Shown one piece after another: positions 24,192 to 34,767 of a DNA stretch of 64,000 nucleotides. The position numbers and the translations under genes are program-made. Each line of letters starts with the position of its first letter. Position 1 is the stretch's first letter. The notes under the pieces are model-generated. The model was given only the letters and a program-made list of their open reading frames with translations, was not told where the DNA came from and made no database searches. Source of the stretch: Streptomyces jeddahensis (GTDB taxonomy: Bacteria > Actinomycetota > Actinomycetes > Streptomycetales > Streptomycetaceae); NCBI RefSeq assembly GCF_001642995.1, contig NZ_LOHS01000097.1, positions 1 to 64,000 of the forward strand. Reading direction: 5' to 3'.

Positions 24192-25064
24192 TCAGCCGTA
24201 CGTGTAGAAGCCCGACCCCGTCTTGCGGCCCAGGCGGCCCGCGTCGACCATCCGCTGCAGCAGCGGGGGAGCGGCGTACAGCGGCTCCTTGTACTCCTCG
24301 TACATCGACTGGGCCACCGACGCCACGGTGTCCAGGCCGATCAGGTCCGACAGCTTCAGCGGGCCCATGGGGTGGGCGCAGCCCAGCTCCATGCCGTTGT
24401 CGATGTCCTCACGGCTGGCGATGCCCGACTCGAACATCCGGATCGCGGAGAGCAGATACGGGATGAGCAGGGCGTTCACCACGAAGCCCGAGCGGTCCTG
24501 GGCGCGGATCGCGTGCTTTCCGAGGACCTTCTCGACCAGGACCTGCGCCCGGCTGAGCGTGCCCTCAGAGGTGGTGAGCGCGGGGATCAGCTCGACCAGC
24601 TTCTGCACGGGCGCCGGGTTGAAGAAGTGGATTCCGATGACCTGGTCGGGCCGGGAGGTCGCGACGGCCAGCTTGACCAGCGGGATCGACGAGGTGTTGG
24701 ACGCGAGGATGGCGTCCTGGCGGGTCACCACCTGGTCGAGCACCTGGAAGATCTCCGTCTTCACCTGCTCGTTCTCGACGACCGCCTCGATCACCAGATC
24801 ACGGTCGGCGAACTCGCCGAGGTCGGTGGTGAAGCTCAGCCGCGCCTGAGTGGCGTCCCGTTCCTCCTCGGTGATCTTGCCGCGCTCGGCCGCCTTGGAG
24901 AGCGAGGTGAACAGCCGGGTGCGGCCGATCTCGAGGGCCTCGCCCGTGGTCTCCGCGACCTTGACGTCCAGCCCGGCGCGGGCGCACACCTCGGCGATGC
25001 CCGCCCCCATCTGGCCGCAGCCCACCACACCGACGCGTGCAATATCCCCCATTGGGTCCGTCAC
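24192..25064 (-). CDS. 3-hydroxybutyryl-CoA dehydrogenase
   Basis: This 290-residue NAD(P)-dependent 3-hydroxyacyl-CoA dehydrogenase interconverts 3-hydroxybutyryl-CoA and acetoacetyl-CoA. The Rossmann motif VGVVGCGQMGAGIAEVCARAG is near the N-terminus. The catalytic His is in IGIHFFNPAPVQKLVE, with Glu and Asn in the expected VIEAVVE and ASNTSS segments. The C-terminal dimerisation domain is complete (MGPLKLSDLIGLD to GSGFYTYG). I chose the GTG at 25064, which has GAAAGG six bases upstream; ATGs at 25052 and 25082 are alternatives. It stands alone and may serve polyhydroxyalkanoate or butyryl-CoA metabolism. Confidence 0.93.
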   Translation of the reverse strand: MTDPMGDIARVGVVGCGQMGAGIAEVCARAGLDVKVAETTGEALEIGRTRLFTSLSKAAERGKITEEERDATQARLSFTTDLGEFADRDLVIEAVVENEQVKTEIFQVLDQVVTRQDAILASNTSSIPLVKLAVATSRPDQVIGIHFFNPAPVQKLVELIPALTTSEGTLSRAQVLVEKVLGKHAIRAQDRSGFVVNALLIPYLLSAIRMFESGIASREDIDNGMELGCAHPMGPLKLSDLIGLDTVASVAQSMYEEYKEPLYAAPPLLQRMVDAGRLGRKTGSGFYTYG

Positions 25065-25228
25065 CTTGTGCCTTTCGCTCATCTTCGGGCGGCAGCGCCT
25101 CCATACTGTGGGGCCTGCCTCGGCCATGCACGTTACTCCGGATCCGCCGCTGCCCGGCGTGCCGGGGTCGGGCCGCGGGCCGGGGTGGACCACCGGGACG
25201 GCCGACACACTGCACAGAGGGCGGGTAG

Positions 25229-26494
25229 ATGCGACGTATGACACGCAGGGGATTCGCGGCCGGCGCCGCGGCGGCTCTCACGGGTCTGGTGACCGCGGGG
25301 GACGTGGCGGGGACCACGGCGGACGCGGCGGCGGCACCCGGCGCCGGCCCGGGTTCCTCGGCAGCGGCCACCGAGATGCGGGGCATGTGGCTGGCGACCG
25401 TCGCCAACCGCGACTGGCCCTCGCGTCCCGGCCTGAGCGCAGCCCAGCAGCGCACCGAGCTGCTGAGGCACCTCGACAGGGCCGTGAGCCGCCGGCTCAA
25501 CACCGTGATCATCCAGGTGCGGCCCACCGCGGACGCGCTCTGGCCGTCGCCGTACGAGCCCTGGTCCGCGTCCCTGACCGGGGTCCAGGGCAGGCACCCG
25601 GGCTGGGACCCGCTCGGCACCGCCGTGACGGAGGCGCACCGCCGCGGCCTCCAGCTGCACGCCTGGTTCAACCCCTACCGGGTGGCGAACCACGGGGACC
25701 TCTCCCGCCTCTCCTCGAGGCACCCCGCACGCCGGAACCCCGGCTGGGTCGTCGAGTACGGCGGGAAGCTCTTCTACAACCCGGGGCTGCCCGAGGTCCG
25801 GGACTTCGTGCAGACCGCCATGCTCGACGCCGTACGCCGCTACCCCGTCGACGCCGTGCACTGGGACGACTACTTCTACCCGTATCCGGTGGCCGGTCAG
25901 GTCTTCGACGACGACGCGGCGTACCGGCGCTACGGCTCCGGCTTCCGCAACCGTGCGGCATGGCGGCGCGACAACACCGACCGGCTCGTCCGCGAGATGG
26001 CGGCCCGTATCAAGCAGGTTCGGCCGGGCGTCCAGTTCGGGATCAGCCCGTTCGGGGTGTGGCGCAACCGCAGCACCGACCGGCTCGGGTCGGACACCCG
26101 GGCGGGTATCCAGACGTACGACGATCTGCACGCCGACACCCGGAAATGGGTGCGCAACGGCTGGATCGACTACATCTGCCCGCAGCTGTACTGGCACATC
26201 GGCTTCGCGGCCGCCGACTACGCCAAGCTCCTGCCGTGGTGGGCCGCGGTGGTCCGTGGAACGGACGTGCGGCTCTACGCGGGGGAGGCCCTGTACAAGG
26301 CGGGCGACCCGGCCCAGCCCGCGGCATGGCAAAACCCAGCCGAGCTCTCCCGGCACCTGACGCTCGGCAACGCGTACCCCGAGCTGCGGGGCCATGTGTT
26401 CTTCTCGGCGAAGGAAGTGGCCGAGGACAGGATCGGCGCCATGGCGCGCGTCGTCCGCGACCACTACCCCCTGCGCGCCCGGGCGCCGCGCTGA
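25229..26494 (+). CDS. Secreted GHL10-type glycoside hydrolase (DUF187)
   Basis: This 421-residue secreted protein has a twin-arginine signal (MRRMTRRGFAAGAAAALTGL, cleavage around residue 45). The mature TIM barrel begins EMRGMWLATVANRDWPSRPG, the hallmark of the DUF187/GHL10 family. VDAVHWDDYFYPYP provides the acidic pair at the barrel end, and GISPFGVWRN and DYICPQLYWHIGF are further family blocks. Characterised relatives act on cell-surface polysaccharides, so this may act on wall or exopolysaccharide, though no substrate is established here. ATGs at 25229 and 25238 are both possible starts; both leave the Tat motif intact. Confidence 0.88.
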   Translation: MRRMTRRGFAAGAAAALTGLVTAGDVAGTTADAAAAPGAGPGSSAAATEMRGMWLATVANRDWPSRPGLSAAQQRTELLRHLDRAVSRRLNTVIIQVRPTADALWPSPYEPWSASLTGVQGRHPGWDPLGTAVTEAHRRGLQLHAWFNPYRVANHGDLSRLSSRHPARRNPGWVVEYGGKLFYNPGLPEVRDFVQTAMLDAVRRYPVDAVHWDDYFYPYPVAGQVFDDDAAYRRYGSGFRNRAAWRRDNTDRLVREMAARIKQVRPGVQFGISPFGVWRNRSTDRLGSDTRAGIQTYDDLHADTRKWVRNGWIDYICPQLYWHIGFAAADYAKLLPWWAAVVRGTDVRLYAGEALYKAGDPAQPAAWQNPAELSRHLTLGNAYPELRGHVFFSAKEVAEDRIGAMARVVRDHYPLRARAPR

Positions 26495-26539
26495 GCCACT
26501 GCCCGTGCCACCGCCCCGGGTCCTGCGCAGTGCCGAGAG

Positions 26540-26737
26540 CTACTTCTTGGGCTCTTCCTTGTGCTGTACGACGGAGTCGGGGCCCGGCGACATCACGGCC
26601 TCGTGCCCGTCCTCGAACTTGACGCGGAAGGGCGGGTTGCCGTCCGCGCCCAGTACTTCGACAATCTCCGCGACTTTGTCGTGCTGGCCGACGATCCTGC
26701 CGTGTACCACCAGCCGGTCGCCCTGAGTTGCGCGCAT
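26540..26737 (-). CDS. DUF1918 small protein
   Basis: This 65-residue protein of the DUF1918 family (MRATQGDRLVVHGRIVGQ to VVQHKEEPKK) forms an SH3-like beta barrel in family models and is widespread in actinobacteria. No function is known. It converges with the secreted hydrolase 45 bp away. Length is normal. Confidence 0.9.
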   Translation of the reverse strand: MRATQGDRLVVHGRIVGQHDKVAEIVEVLGADGNPPFRVKFEDGHEAVMSPGPDSVVQHKEEPKK

Positions 26738-26855
26738 CGGAGTGACCTCCTCGTCCCGTCGGGGAGCCCCCTTCGGTCGGCCCGTCGAAAGCCGGGCGGC
26801 CCGTGGGGAGTCCCGTCCGGGGCCAGCGTTCCGTGGCGTGTCCGTGGTCGTCAGT

Positions 26856-27954
<1,099 letters not shown>

Positions 27955-27956
<2 letters not shown>

Positions 27957-29388
27957 GCAAGAGCGTAGCAGCGTGGATGACCTGGCGAAACGGCTGCGAG
28001 AGGAGTTTGACCGCTACTCTCCTGGAGGAAAGCTGCCGTCGAGCCGGGCACTCGTCGAGCGGTTCCGGGTGAGCCCGGTGACCGTGTCGCGTGCTCTGGC
28101 GCAGCTGGCCGCCGAGGGGCTGGTCGTCACCCGTCCGGGAACCGGCGCCTTCCGCGCGCAGCCCCGCACCACGCCCGCCTCCGTCGGCGACACGTCCTGG
28201 CAGGAGGTGTCGCTCAGCGCCGACGCGACCGCCGAAGCGGTACCGCGCACCGTCGACGCATCGGGCGTCCTCGTCAGCCTCGCCGCGCAGCCGTCCGGTG
28301 TCATCGAGTTCAACGGCGGCTATCTGCACGCGTCGCTGCAGCCCGAGCGGGCGATGGCGGCGGCATTGGCGCGTGCCGGGCGGCGGCCCGGGGCCTGGAG
28401 CCGCCCGCCGGTCGACGGCATGGCCGAGCTGCGGGAATGGTTCGCGCGCGGCATCGGAGGCGCCGTCGGCGCGGCCGACGTATTGATCACCTCGGGCGGG
28501 CAGTCCGCGCTGACCACTGCACTCCGGGCACTCGCCCCGCCCGGCGCACGGGTCCTCGTCGAGTCGCCCACCTACCCCGGCATGCTGGCCATCGCCCGCG
28601 CGGCCGGACTGCGCCCGGTGCCGGTCCCGGTGGACTCCGGCGGGGTGAAGCCGCGGCTGCTCGCCGAGGCCTTCCGGGCGACGGGCGCGCGCGTGTTCGT
28701 CTGCCAGCCACTGTTCCAGAATCCGACCGGCGCGGTGCTGGCACCCGAGCGGCGGGGCGAGGTGCTGCGGATCGCCAGGGAAGCGGGTGCGTTCGTCGTC
28801 GAGGACGACTTCGCACGCCGCCTGGTCCACGAGGACGCGGGACCGCTGCCCCGCCCGCTGGCCGCCGACGACCCGGACGGGGTCGTCGTGCACGTCTGTT
28901 CGCTGACCAAGGCCACCTCGCCGAGCTTCCGCGTCAGCGCCCTCGCCGCCCGCGGCCCGGTCCTGGAGCGGCTGCGCGCCATCCAGGTCGTCGACACGTT
29001 CTTCGTACCGGGCCCCATGCAGGAGGCGGCGCTCGAGCTCGTCGGCTCGCCCGCGTGGCCGCGCCATCTGCGATCCGTGGCCGCCGAGCTGAAGAACCGC
29101 CGCGACACGATGACCGCCGCGCTGCGCCTGCACCTGCCCGAACTCGCCGTACCCCACATCCCGTCCGGCGGCTACCACCTGTGGCTCCGCCTGCCCGACG
29201 GCACGGACGAGGCCGCCCTCGTGGCGGCGGCCCTCCGCGCGGGCGTCGCCGTCACCCCCGGCCGCCCGTACTTCTGCGCCGAACCGCCCGCCGCCCATCT
29301 GCGGTTGAGCTTCGCGGGCGTCGCGGGGACGGCGGAGATCACCGAGGGGGTACGGAGGCTGCGGGCCGCGTGCGACGAGGTCCTCTGA
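27955..29388 (+). CDS. MocR/PdxR-family regulator (GntR HTH plus aminotransferase fold)
   Basis: This 477-residue chimera has a GntR winged helix (residues 5-70, LPSSRALVERFRVSPVTVSRAL) and a class I aminotransferase-like domain (about 115-470). The PLP lysine is predicted at residue 319 in CSLTKATSPSFRVS. The FQNPTGAVL and VVEDDFAR segments are also typical. MocR proteins sense PLP or its adducts. The divergent DMT transporter is the obvious target. The ATG at 27955 overlaps the transporter's longest possible start on the other strand. Confidence 0.92.
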
Positions 29389-29416
29389 GCAGGCAGGCGA
29401 AGTCCGCTGGGTTGCC

Positions 29417-29510
29417 AGCGCCCCGAAGGGGCGCGGGGAACTGCGCGACCAGCCACGATGGCGCCGCAGTTGATGACAGCACAGCGTGGCACTTCCAGCG
29501 GAGCGCTTAG
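29417..29510. repeat. Dispersed intergenic repeat B, copy 2
   Basis: The stretch starts with the GCGCCCCGAAGGGGCGC hairpin, continues with GCGCGACCAGCCACGATGG and ends CCAGCGGAGCGCTTAG. It fills the gap between the convergent mocR and alpha/beta-hydrolase genes and aligns with positions 1-118. Confidence 0.75.
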
Positions 29511-30923
29511 TCAGCCCCCTGACAGAGTCTCCTGCAGCCAGTCGAAGACGACCTCGCCGTGCTGCTGCGGGGCCATCGGCGAGCAGTGCAGCTGGGCGCC
29601 GGTCGCCGCGGTGAGCTTCACGTAGTCCTTGGGAGCCGTCAGCTTGTCGAACAGCTGGCGCGGCTGGCCCGGATAGAACTGCTCGTCGTCGTAGTCGAGG
29701 ACCAGCGTGGGCGCCTTGATACGGCCCACGACGCTCGTGATGTTCAGCGACTCGATGAGTCTGGCGGGCGTGTAGAAGTCGGTGAACATCTTGCCCTCGC
29801 GGGCGTCGAGCATCGCCGGCACCGAGAACGGCTCGATGCGCTTCTTCAGCGTCGCGGCCGCGGACGGAGGCAGCTCGGGGACGACCTCCTTGTTCCAGAT
29901 GTCGTTGGTCTCCGCCTTGTCCGGGGTGAGGATCTTGCGGATCTCCGGGGGAAAGCCCAGCCAGGGCGCGAGCACGCCGGGCATCGCCACCAGGGCGGCG
30001 ATCCTGCTCTCGAAGGCCGCAGCCCGCGGCGCCAGGCACCCGGCCATGCTCAGCCCGGTCAGGGCGATCTTGCCCGTGTCCACGTCCGAGCGGGCGGCCA
30101 GCCAGTCGACGAGCGGCGTGACCACGGTCTCCCAGCGCGGCGTGAAGACCACCCGGTCCACGAAGAGAAGCTGCCCCTGGCCGGGCCCGTCGTACACGAG
30201 TGCGTTCCAGCCGCGCTCCAGAGCGGCTGCGACGCCGTAGGTCCACATGTCGACGTTCTGGCCGTCGCTGCCGTTCGTGAGGATCACGGTGGGGCGCCGC
30301 TCGCCGGAGCCGTCCGGCCGGAAGAACCACACGGGGAGCGGGGCCCTGCCGTACGGGACGTTCGCGGTCACGGGTGCCGGGTCGCACAGCTCGCAGAACC
30401 TGTCCCAGGCGCCGCGCCCGGCCCTGTACAGCTGCTCCTCGCTGCCGGGGTCGTCGGAGCCGAGTACGAAGAACAGCGCCTGGGCGTAGTACTGCGCGGC
30501 GCGCAGCGCACGGAAGCGCCTGGTCTGCGCCCCGGGCTTGGCGCCCTGGGGCGCCTCCATCAGCCGATCGCCGAGCTTCCTGAACGTGTCGGTGTACGTC
30601 TGCTCGGAGAGACCGGCCTTGTTGATCGCGTTCACCGCGGTGAGCACCTCGCCCACCTCACTCGCACCGTGACCGGCCCCGCCGAGAGCGATGAGCGCGT
30701 TGAAGTTGAAGGCCGGGTCTTTGAAGAGCGTCATCACGCCGGGGGTGGGACCGCCCTCCGGGGCGGAGGCCGACGCCGTGGGGCTGGGAGTGGGGGCGGT
30801 CGCGGGCGACGCGCCCGAGGGCGTGCATCCGGCGGTCAGCACCGCACCCGCCCCACCGACGAGCCCGGCGAGAGCGGTACGGCGGTCGGGACCGGATGCA
30901 TGATCACTCGAAACGTGCGTCAT
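29511..30923 (-). CDS. Exported alpha/beta hydrolase (probable lipoprotein)
   Basis: This 470-residue protein has an export signal ending in the lipobox LTAGC (Cys33), preceded by an RR pair, so it may be a Tat-exported lipoprotein. A helical domain (about 90-190) precedes an alpha/beta-hydrolase fold with nucleophile elbow TGLSMAGC and acid/His positions in LDYDDEQFYPG and APQQHGEVV. I started at the ATG at 30923 because upstream in-frame sequence is not signal-like. It resembles esterase/dipeptidyl-peptidase-type secreted hydrolases; the substrate is unknown. A repeat hairpin lies at its 3' end. Confidence 0.82.
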   Translation of the reverse strand: MTHVSSDHASGPDRRTALAGLVGGAGAVLTAGCTPSGASPATAPTPSPTASASAPEGGPTPGVMTLFKDPAFNFNALIALGGAGHGASEVGEVLTAVNAINKAGLSEQTYTDTFRKLGDRLMEAPQGAKPGAQTRRFRALRAAQYYAQALFFVLGSDDPGSEEQLYRAGRGAWDRFCELCDPAPVTANVPYGRAPLPVWFFRPDGSGERRPTVILTNGSDGQNVDMWTYGVAAALERGWNALVYDGPGQGQLLFVDRVVFTPRWETVVTPLVDWLAARSDVDTGKIALTGLSMAGCLAPRAAAFESRIAALVAMPGVLAPWLGFPPEIRKILTPDKAETNDIWNKEVVPELPPSAAATLKKRIEPFSVPAMLDAREGKMFTDFYTPARLIESLNITSVVGRIKAPTLVLDYDDEQFYPGQPRQLFDKLTAPKDYVKLTAATGAQLHCSPMAPQQHGEVVFDWLQETLSGG

Positions 30924-31112
30924 GCCAGCCGAAGGTACGAGCCGCGCCGTGGGCACCCTCTCCGCGACACCGGCCCTTCCCTCGAACGGCGCGTCAAGCG
31001 GTGCACGCCGTCTCCAGGTGATCGCGCACGGGTATGCGGGGGGATGAGCGCGCTGTGGTTGCGCGGAAAGTAAAGCCTTGACCTGGGGATTCCGGCCCAC
31101 CACGATCACCGC

Positions 31113-31703
31113 ATGCAGGTTCGGGTCACGCTCATCGCTGCCGCACGTAGTTCCTCGCTGCTAGCGGAGCGCTTCGATGACGACCGGCCGCTCGACCGGG
31201 AAGGCTGGTACGAGGTGCAGCTCGCCGCCCCCGCCCTGATGCCGCTCGCGGCGGCTGAGCTGCGCTACTGCTCGCCCACCCCGCGCAGCCGGACCACGGG
31301 CGACGTCCTCGGTCTCACGCCACTGGCCCAGCCTGCACTGCGCGACTGCGACATGGGCCGCTGGCGAGGCCTCACGCTCGCGGAGGTGACGGCTCGGGAA
31401 CCGGCCGCCGTCGACGCATGGCTCGCCTACCCGCGCTCCACACCGCACGGCGGTGAGTCCCTGCTCGCGTTCATCTCCCGGGTGGGCCGCTGGCTGGACA
31501 CCCGGCCCGCGGACGACGGCAGCAGAGTCGTCGCGGTGGCCGAGCCCGCGGTCGTCCGTGCGGCCCTCGTCTACGCGCTGAAGGCGCCCCCGTCGACGTA
31601 CTGGAACATCGACGTCCGGCCTCTGTCGACGGCCACGCTCACCGGCCATGCCGGGCGGTGGAACCTGCGACTGGACCGCGAGAGGGGTCCGGCACCGGCG
31701 TGA
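31113..31703 (+). CDS. Histidine-phosphatase-fold protein lacking the catalytic histidines
   Basis: This 196-residue protein has the phosphoglycerate-mutase/histidine-phosphatase fold, as seen from YCSPTPRSRTTGDVLGL, DMGRWRGLTLAEV and HGGESLLAFISRVGRWL. The catalytic RHG near the N-terminus is replaced by AAARSSS (about residues 9-15). The second conserved His (usually in SHGGVIRA) is replaced in VAEPAVVRA. Both phospho-transfer residues are therefore absent, which suggests a pseudoenzyme with a binding or regulatory role. The frame is intact and codon use normal, so it is not a decayed gene. Confidence 0.85.
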   Translation: MQVRVTLIAAARSSSLLAERFDDDRPLDREGWYEVQLAAPALMPLAAAELRYCSPTPRSRTTGDVLGLTPLAQPALRDCDMGRWRGLTLAEVTAREPAAVDAWLAYPRSTPHGGESLLAFISRVGRWLDTRPADDGSRVVAVAEPAVVRAALVYALKAPPSTYWNIDVRPLSTATLTGHAGRWNLRLDRERGPAPA

Positions 31704-31708
31704 CCGCG

Positions 31709-31738
31709 GGCCGGTGGACGCCGCCGCGTCCACCGGCC
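31709..31738. terminator. Bidirectional terminator between convergent genes
   Basis: GGCCGGTGGAC (31709-31719) pairs perfectly with GTCCACCGGCC (31728-31738). It lies between the histidine-phosphatase-fold gene and the aldolase gene, which converge here. Confidence 0.8.
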
Positions 31739-31748
31739 GACGAGCAGA

Positions 31749-32801
31749 TCAGACCGCGGGATCAGACTGCGCGGTCGTGCGCGCCGCCAGGTCCAGCGCG
31801 ACGTCCGTGATCATGTCCTCCTGGCCGCCGACCATGCCGCGCATGCCGACCTCGACCAGGATCGCGCGGGTGTCCAGGCCGTAGCGGGCGGCCGCGGCCT
31901 CGGCGTGGCGCAGGAAGCTGGAGTAGACGCCCGCGTAACCGAGGCTCAGGGTCTCGCGGTCCACGCGGACTTCGCGGTCCTGCAGGGGGCGGACGATGTC
32001 GTCGGCCGCGTCCATGAGCGGGAACAGGTCGCAGCCGTGCTTCCACCCCATGAGGTCGGCGACGGCGATGAACGCCTCCAGCGGGCAGTTGCCCGCGCCC
32101 GCGCCCTGGCCGGCGAGCGACGCGTCGACGCGCGTGCAGCCGTTCTCCACGGCGACGACGCTGTTGGCGACGCCCAGGGCCAGGTTGTGGTGCGCGTGGA
32201 CGCCAAGCTCGGTGGCCGGGTCCAGTACGTCGCGGTAGGCGCGGAAGCGGTCGTGTACGCCGTCCATGGTCAGGCGGCCGCCGGAGTCGGTGACGTACAC
32301 GCAGTTGGCGCCGTACGACTCCATCAGCTTGGCCTGGCGGGCGAGTTCGGTGGGCTCGGCCATGTGGGACATCATCAGGAAGCCGGCGACGTCCATGCCC
32401 AGCTCGCGGGCTGCGGCGATGTGCTGGGCGGAGATGTCGGCCTCGGTGCAGTGCGTGGCGATGCGCACCGAGCGGATGCCGAGCGCGTGGGCCTGCTTGA
32501 GGTCGTGCAGGGTGCCGATACCGGGGAGCAGCAGGGTGGTGGGGATCGCGTTGCGGGCGACGTCCGCGACGGCCTCGATCCACTCCCAGTCGGTCTGGGC
32601 GCCGACCCCGTAGTTGATGCTCGAGCCGGACAGGCCGTCGCCGTGGGCGATCTCGATGGCGGCGACGCCCGCCGCGTCCAGGGCGGCGGCGATCGTACGG
32701 GCCTGCTCGACGGTGTAGCGGTGCCGGACGGCGTGCATGCCGTCGCGCAGGGTGACGTCCTGGATGTACAGGGCGGGCGTGCTGTCGGGCTGTGCGGTCA
32801 T
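31749..32801 (-). CDS. 4-hydroxy-2-oxovalerate aldolase
   Basis: This 350-residue DmpG/MhpE/HsaF-type enzyme cleaves 4-hydroxy-2-oxovalerate (or a homologue) to pyruvate and an aldehyde using a divalent metal. The N-terminal HMGL-like barrel begins YIQDVTLRDGMHAVRHRY. The metal-ligand motif GVHAHHNLALGVANS and the C-terminal DmpG communication domain (SFLRHAEAAAARYG to VGGQEDMI) are present. Its start overlaps the dehydrogenase stop (ATGA), as expected for a complex that channels the aldehyde between the two active sites. Confidence 0.95.
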   Translation of the reverse strand: MTAQPDSTPALYIQDVTLRDGMHAVRHRYTVEQARTIAAALDAAGVAAIEIAHGDGLSGSSINYGVGAQTDWEWIEAVADVARNAIPTTLLLPGIGTLHDLKQAHALGIRSVRIATHCTEADISAQHIAAARELGMDVAGFLMMSHMAEPTELARQAKLMESYGANCVYVTDSGGRLTMDGVHDRFRAYRDVLDPATELGVHAHHNLALGVANSVVAVENGCTRVDASLAGQGAGAGNCPLEAFIAVADLMGWKHGCDLFPLMDAADDIVRPLQDREVRVDRETLSLGYAGVYSSFLRHAEAAAARYGLDTRAILVEVGMRGMVGGQEDMITDVALDLAARTTAQSDPAV

Positions 32802-33778
32802 CGGGCTGCCACCTTGCTGGAGCGGTGTGCGGCCATGCGTTCCGCGGTGCGCAGCGCGGCCGAGGTCATGATGTCGAGGTTTCCGGCGTACGACGGCAGG
32901 TAGTGGGCGGCGCCCTCGACCTCGAGGAACACCGACACCTTCACCGCGTCGGTCACGCGGGAGCCTTTCGGCAGGAGGCCGCGCAGCGGGTCGTCGGCGG
33001 CGACGCGGTCGAACTGCACCTTCTGCTTCAGGCGGTATCCGGGTACGTAGCCCTGGACGCGGCCGACCATCTCCTCGATGGAGGCCGTGACCGCCTCCTG
33101 GTCGCACTCCGAGACCAGGCAGTGCACGGTGTCGCGCATGATCAGCGGCGGCTCGGCCGGGTTGAGGATGATGATCGCCTTACCGCGGGCGGCGCCGCCG
33201 ACCTTCTCGATGGCCGAGGAGGTGGTCTCGGTGAACTCGTCGATGTTGGCCCGGGTGCCGGGGCCCGCCGAGCGGGACGAGATGGACGCGACGATCTCGC
33301 CGTAGTGCACCGGCGTCACGGCCGAGATGGCGGAGACGATCGGGATGGTGGCCTGCCCGCCGCAGGTGACCATGTTGACGTTGCCCGCGTCCAGGTTGTC
33401 GTCGAGGTTGACGGGCGGGACGACGTACGGGCCGATGGCCGCCGGGGTCAGGTCGATGACGGTGCGGCCGAGGTCGCGCAGCACCTTGTCGTTGTAGCGG
33501 TGGGCACCGGCGGACGTGGCGTCGAAGACGATCTCGACGTCCGCGAACTCGTCCAGCTTGACCAGGCCGTCGACGCCCTCGTGGGTGGTGGCCACCTTGA
33601 AGCGGCGGGCGCGGGCCAGACCGTCGGACTCGGGGTCGATACCGACCATCACGCCCATCTCGAGGCTCTCGGACAGGCGGAGCACCTTGATCATGAGGTC
33701 GGTGCCGATGTTGCCCGAGCCGATGATGGCCACCTTGGTGCGGGCGCCGGCTTCGGGTGCGGGAGTGCTGGTGCTCAC
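32798..33778 (-). CDS. Acylating acetaldehyde dehydrogenase
   Basis: This 326-residue DmpF/MhpF/HsaG-type enzyme oxidises acetaldehyde (or propanal) to the acyl-CoA with NAD+. KVAIIGSGNIGTDLMIKVLR is the Rossmann motif and NMVTCGGQATIPIV holds the catalytic Cys. Start is the GTG at 33778, whose GTGA overlaps the stop of the hydratase gene. It forms the physical partner of the aldolase encoded next. Confidence 0.95.
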   Translation of the reverse strand: MSTSTPAPEAGARTKVAIIGSGNIGTDLMIKVLRLSESLEMGVMVGIDPESDGLARARRFKVATTHEGVDGLVKLDEFADVEIVFDATSAGAHRYNDKVLRDLGRTVIDLTPAAIGPYVVPPVNLDDNLDAGNVNMVTCGGQATIPIVSAISAVTPVHYGEIVASISSRSAGPGTRANIDEFTETTSSAIEKVGGAARGKAIIILNPAEPPLIMRDTVHCLVSECDQEAVTASIEEMVGRVQGYVPGYRLKQKVQFDRVAADDPLRGLLPKGSRVTDAVKVSVFLEVEGAAHYLPSYAGNLDIMTSAALRTAERMAAHRSSKVAAR

Positions 33779-34587
33779 CGGTTGTCTCCTTCGGGGGCGA
33801 ACGCGACGCGGACCGTGCCCAGGCCGGAGATGGATGCCTCGAACGTGTCGCCCGGGGCCGCGACGGCCATCGGGCCGAGCGCACCGGTCAGGACGACGTC
33901 GCCGGCGCGCAGCGGGTCGCCCATGGCGGCGAGGGTGGAGGCGAGCCACACGGCGGCGTTGAGCGGGCCGCCCAGGCAGTCGGCGCCGGTGCCCTCGGAG
34001 ACCGTCTTGTCGCCGCTGGTCATCGACATACGGACGCCGCGCAGGTCCACCTGCGTCAGCGGCACGGGCGTGCCGCCGAGCACGAACAGACCGGACGAGG
34101 CGTTGTCGGCGACGGTGTCGACGATGGTGATGTCCCAGCCCGCGATACGGCTGTCGACGAGCTCCAGGGCGGGCAGCGCGAAGTCGACCGCGCGCAGCAC
34201 ATCGGCCACAGTGCAGTCGCGGTGCGGCAGGTCGGCACCGAGGACCAGAGCAACCTCGGCCTCCACCTTGGGCTGCAGGAGCCGCCCCGCCTCGACCGTG
34301 CCGCCGTCGGCGACGGCCATGTCCGCGAACAGCGCGCCGAAGTCGGGCTGGCCGACGCCGAGCTGGGCCTGCACGGCCGGCGACGTCAGGCCGATCTTGC
34401 GGCCGACGATACGGCGGCCCGCGGCCACGCCGCGCTCGACGTTCAGCCGCTGCACGGCGTAGGCCGCGTCGATGTCCGCGTCGCCGAGGAGGGCGCGTAC
34501 GGGAGGGCACGCGACGCCGGTGCGGGTGGCCTCCACCAGGGCGTCGGCAGCCTTGGTCACGGCGGGGGAAAGGGCGTCGGAGCTCAT
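33775..34587 (-). CDS. 2-hydroxypenta-2,4-dienoate (2-keto-4-pentenoate) hydratase
   Basis: This 270-residue DmpE/MhpD/HsaE-type hydratase adds water to 2-hydroxypenta-2,4-dienoate to give 4-hydroxy-2-oxovalerate. Family blocks are VGRKIGLTSPAVQAQLGVGQPDFG, the metal-binding PKVEAEVALVLG and GWDITIVDTVADNASSG. I chose the ATG at 34587 (MSSDALSP); the open frame continues to 34779 without homologous sequence. It is the first gene of the three-gene operon, divergent from the IclR regulator. Confidence 0.93.
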   Translation of the reverse strand: MSSDALSPAVTKAADALVEATRTGVACPPVRALLGDADIDAAYAVQRLNVERGVAAGRRIVGRKIGLTSPAVQAQLGVGQPDFGALFADMAVADGGTVEAGRLLQPKVEAEVALVLGADLPHRDCTVADVLRAVDFALPALELVDSRIAGWDITIVDTVADNASSGLFVLGGTPVPLTQVDLRGVRMSMTSGDKTVSEGTGADCLGGPLNAAVWLASTLAAMGDPLRAGDVVLTGALGPMAVAAPGDTFEASISGLGTVRVAFAPEGDNR

Positions 34588-34767
34588 GCGACGCACCGCC
34601 GAGGGGCGCTGGACGTGGTGCGGGGCGCTGACATGCGACACCTCCGGGACGGGAACGGGGCGGGACCGAACGGATGCGGATACGAGTGCGGGTGACGGCA
34701 GCCGGAGCGGCGCCCGTGCCCGCGACACCTCTGGTATAGACGGGGCGTCGTTCGTGCGCCAAAGTTT

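Noticed and set aside
31113..31703. Functional phosphoglycerate mutase or phosphatase
   Set aside because: The RHG and second His motifs are both replaced, so an active-enzyme label is not supported.
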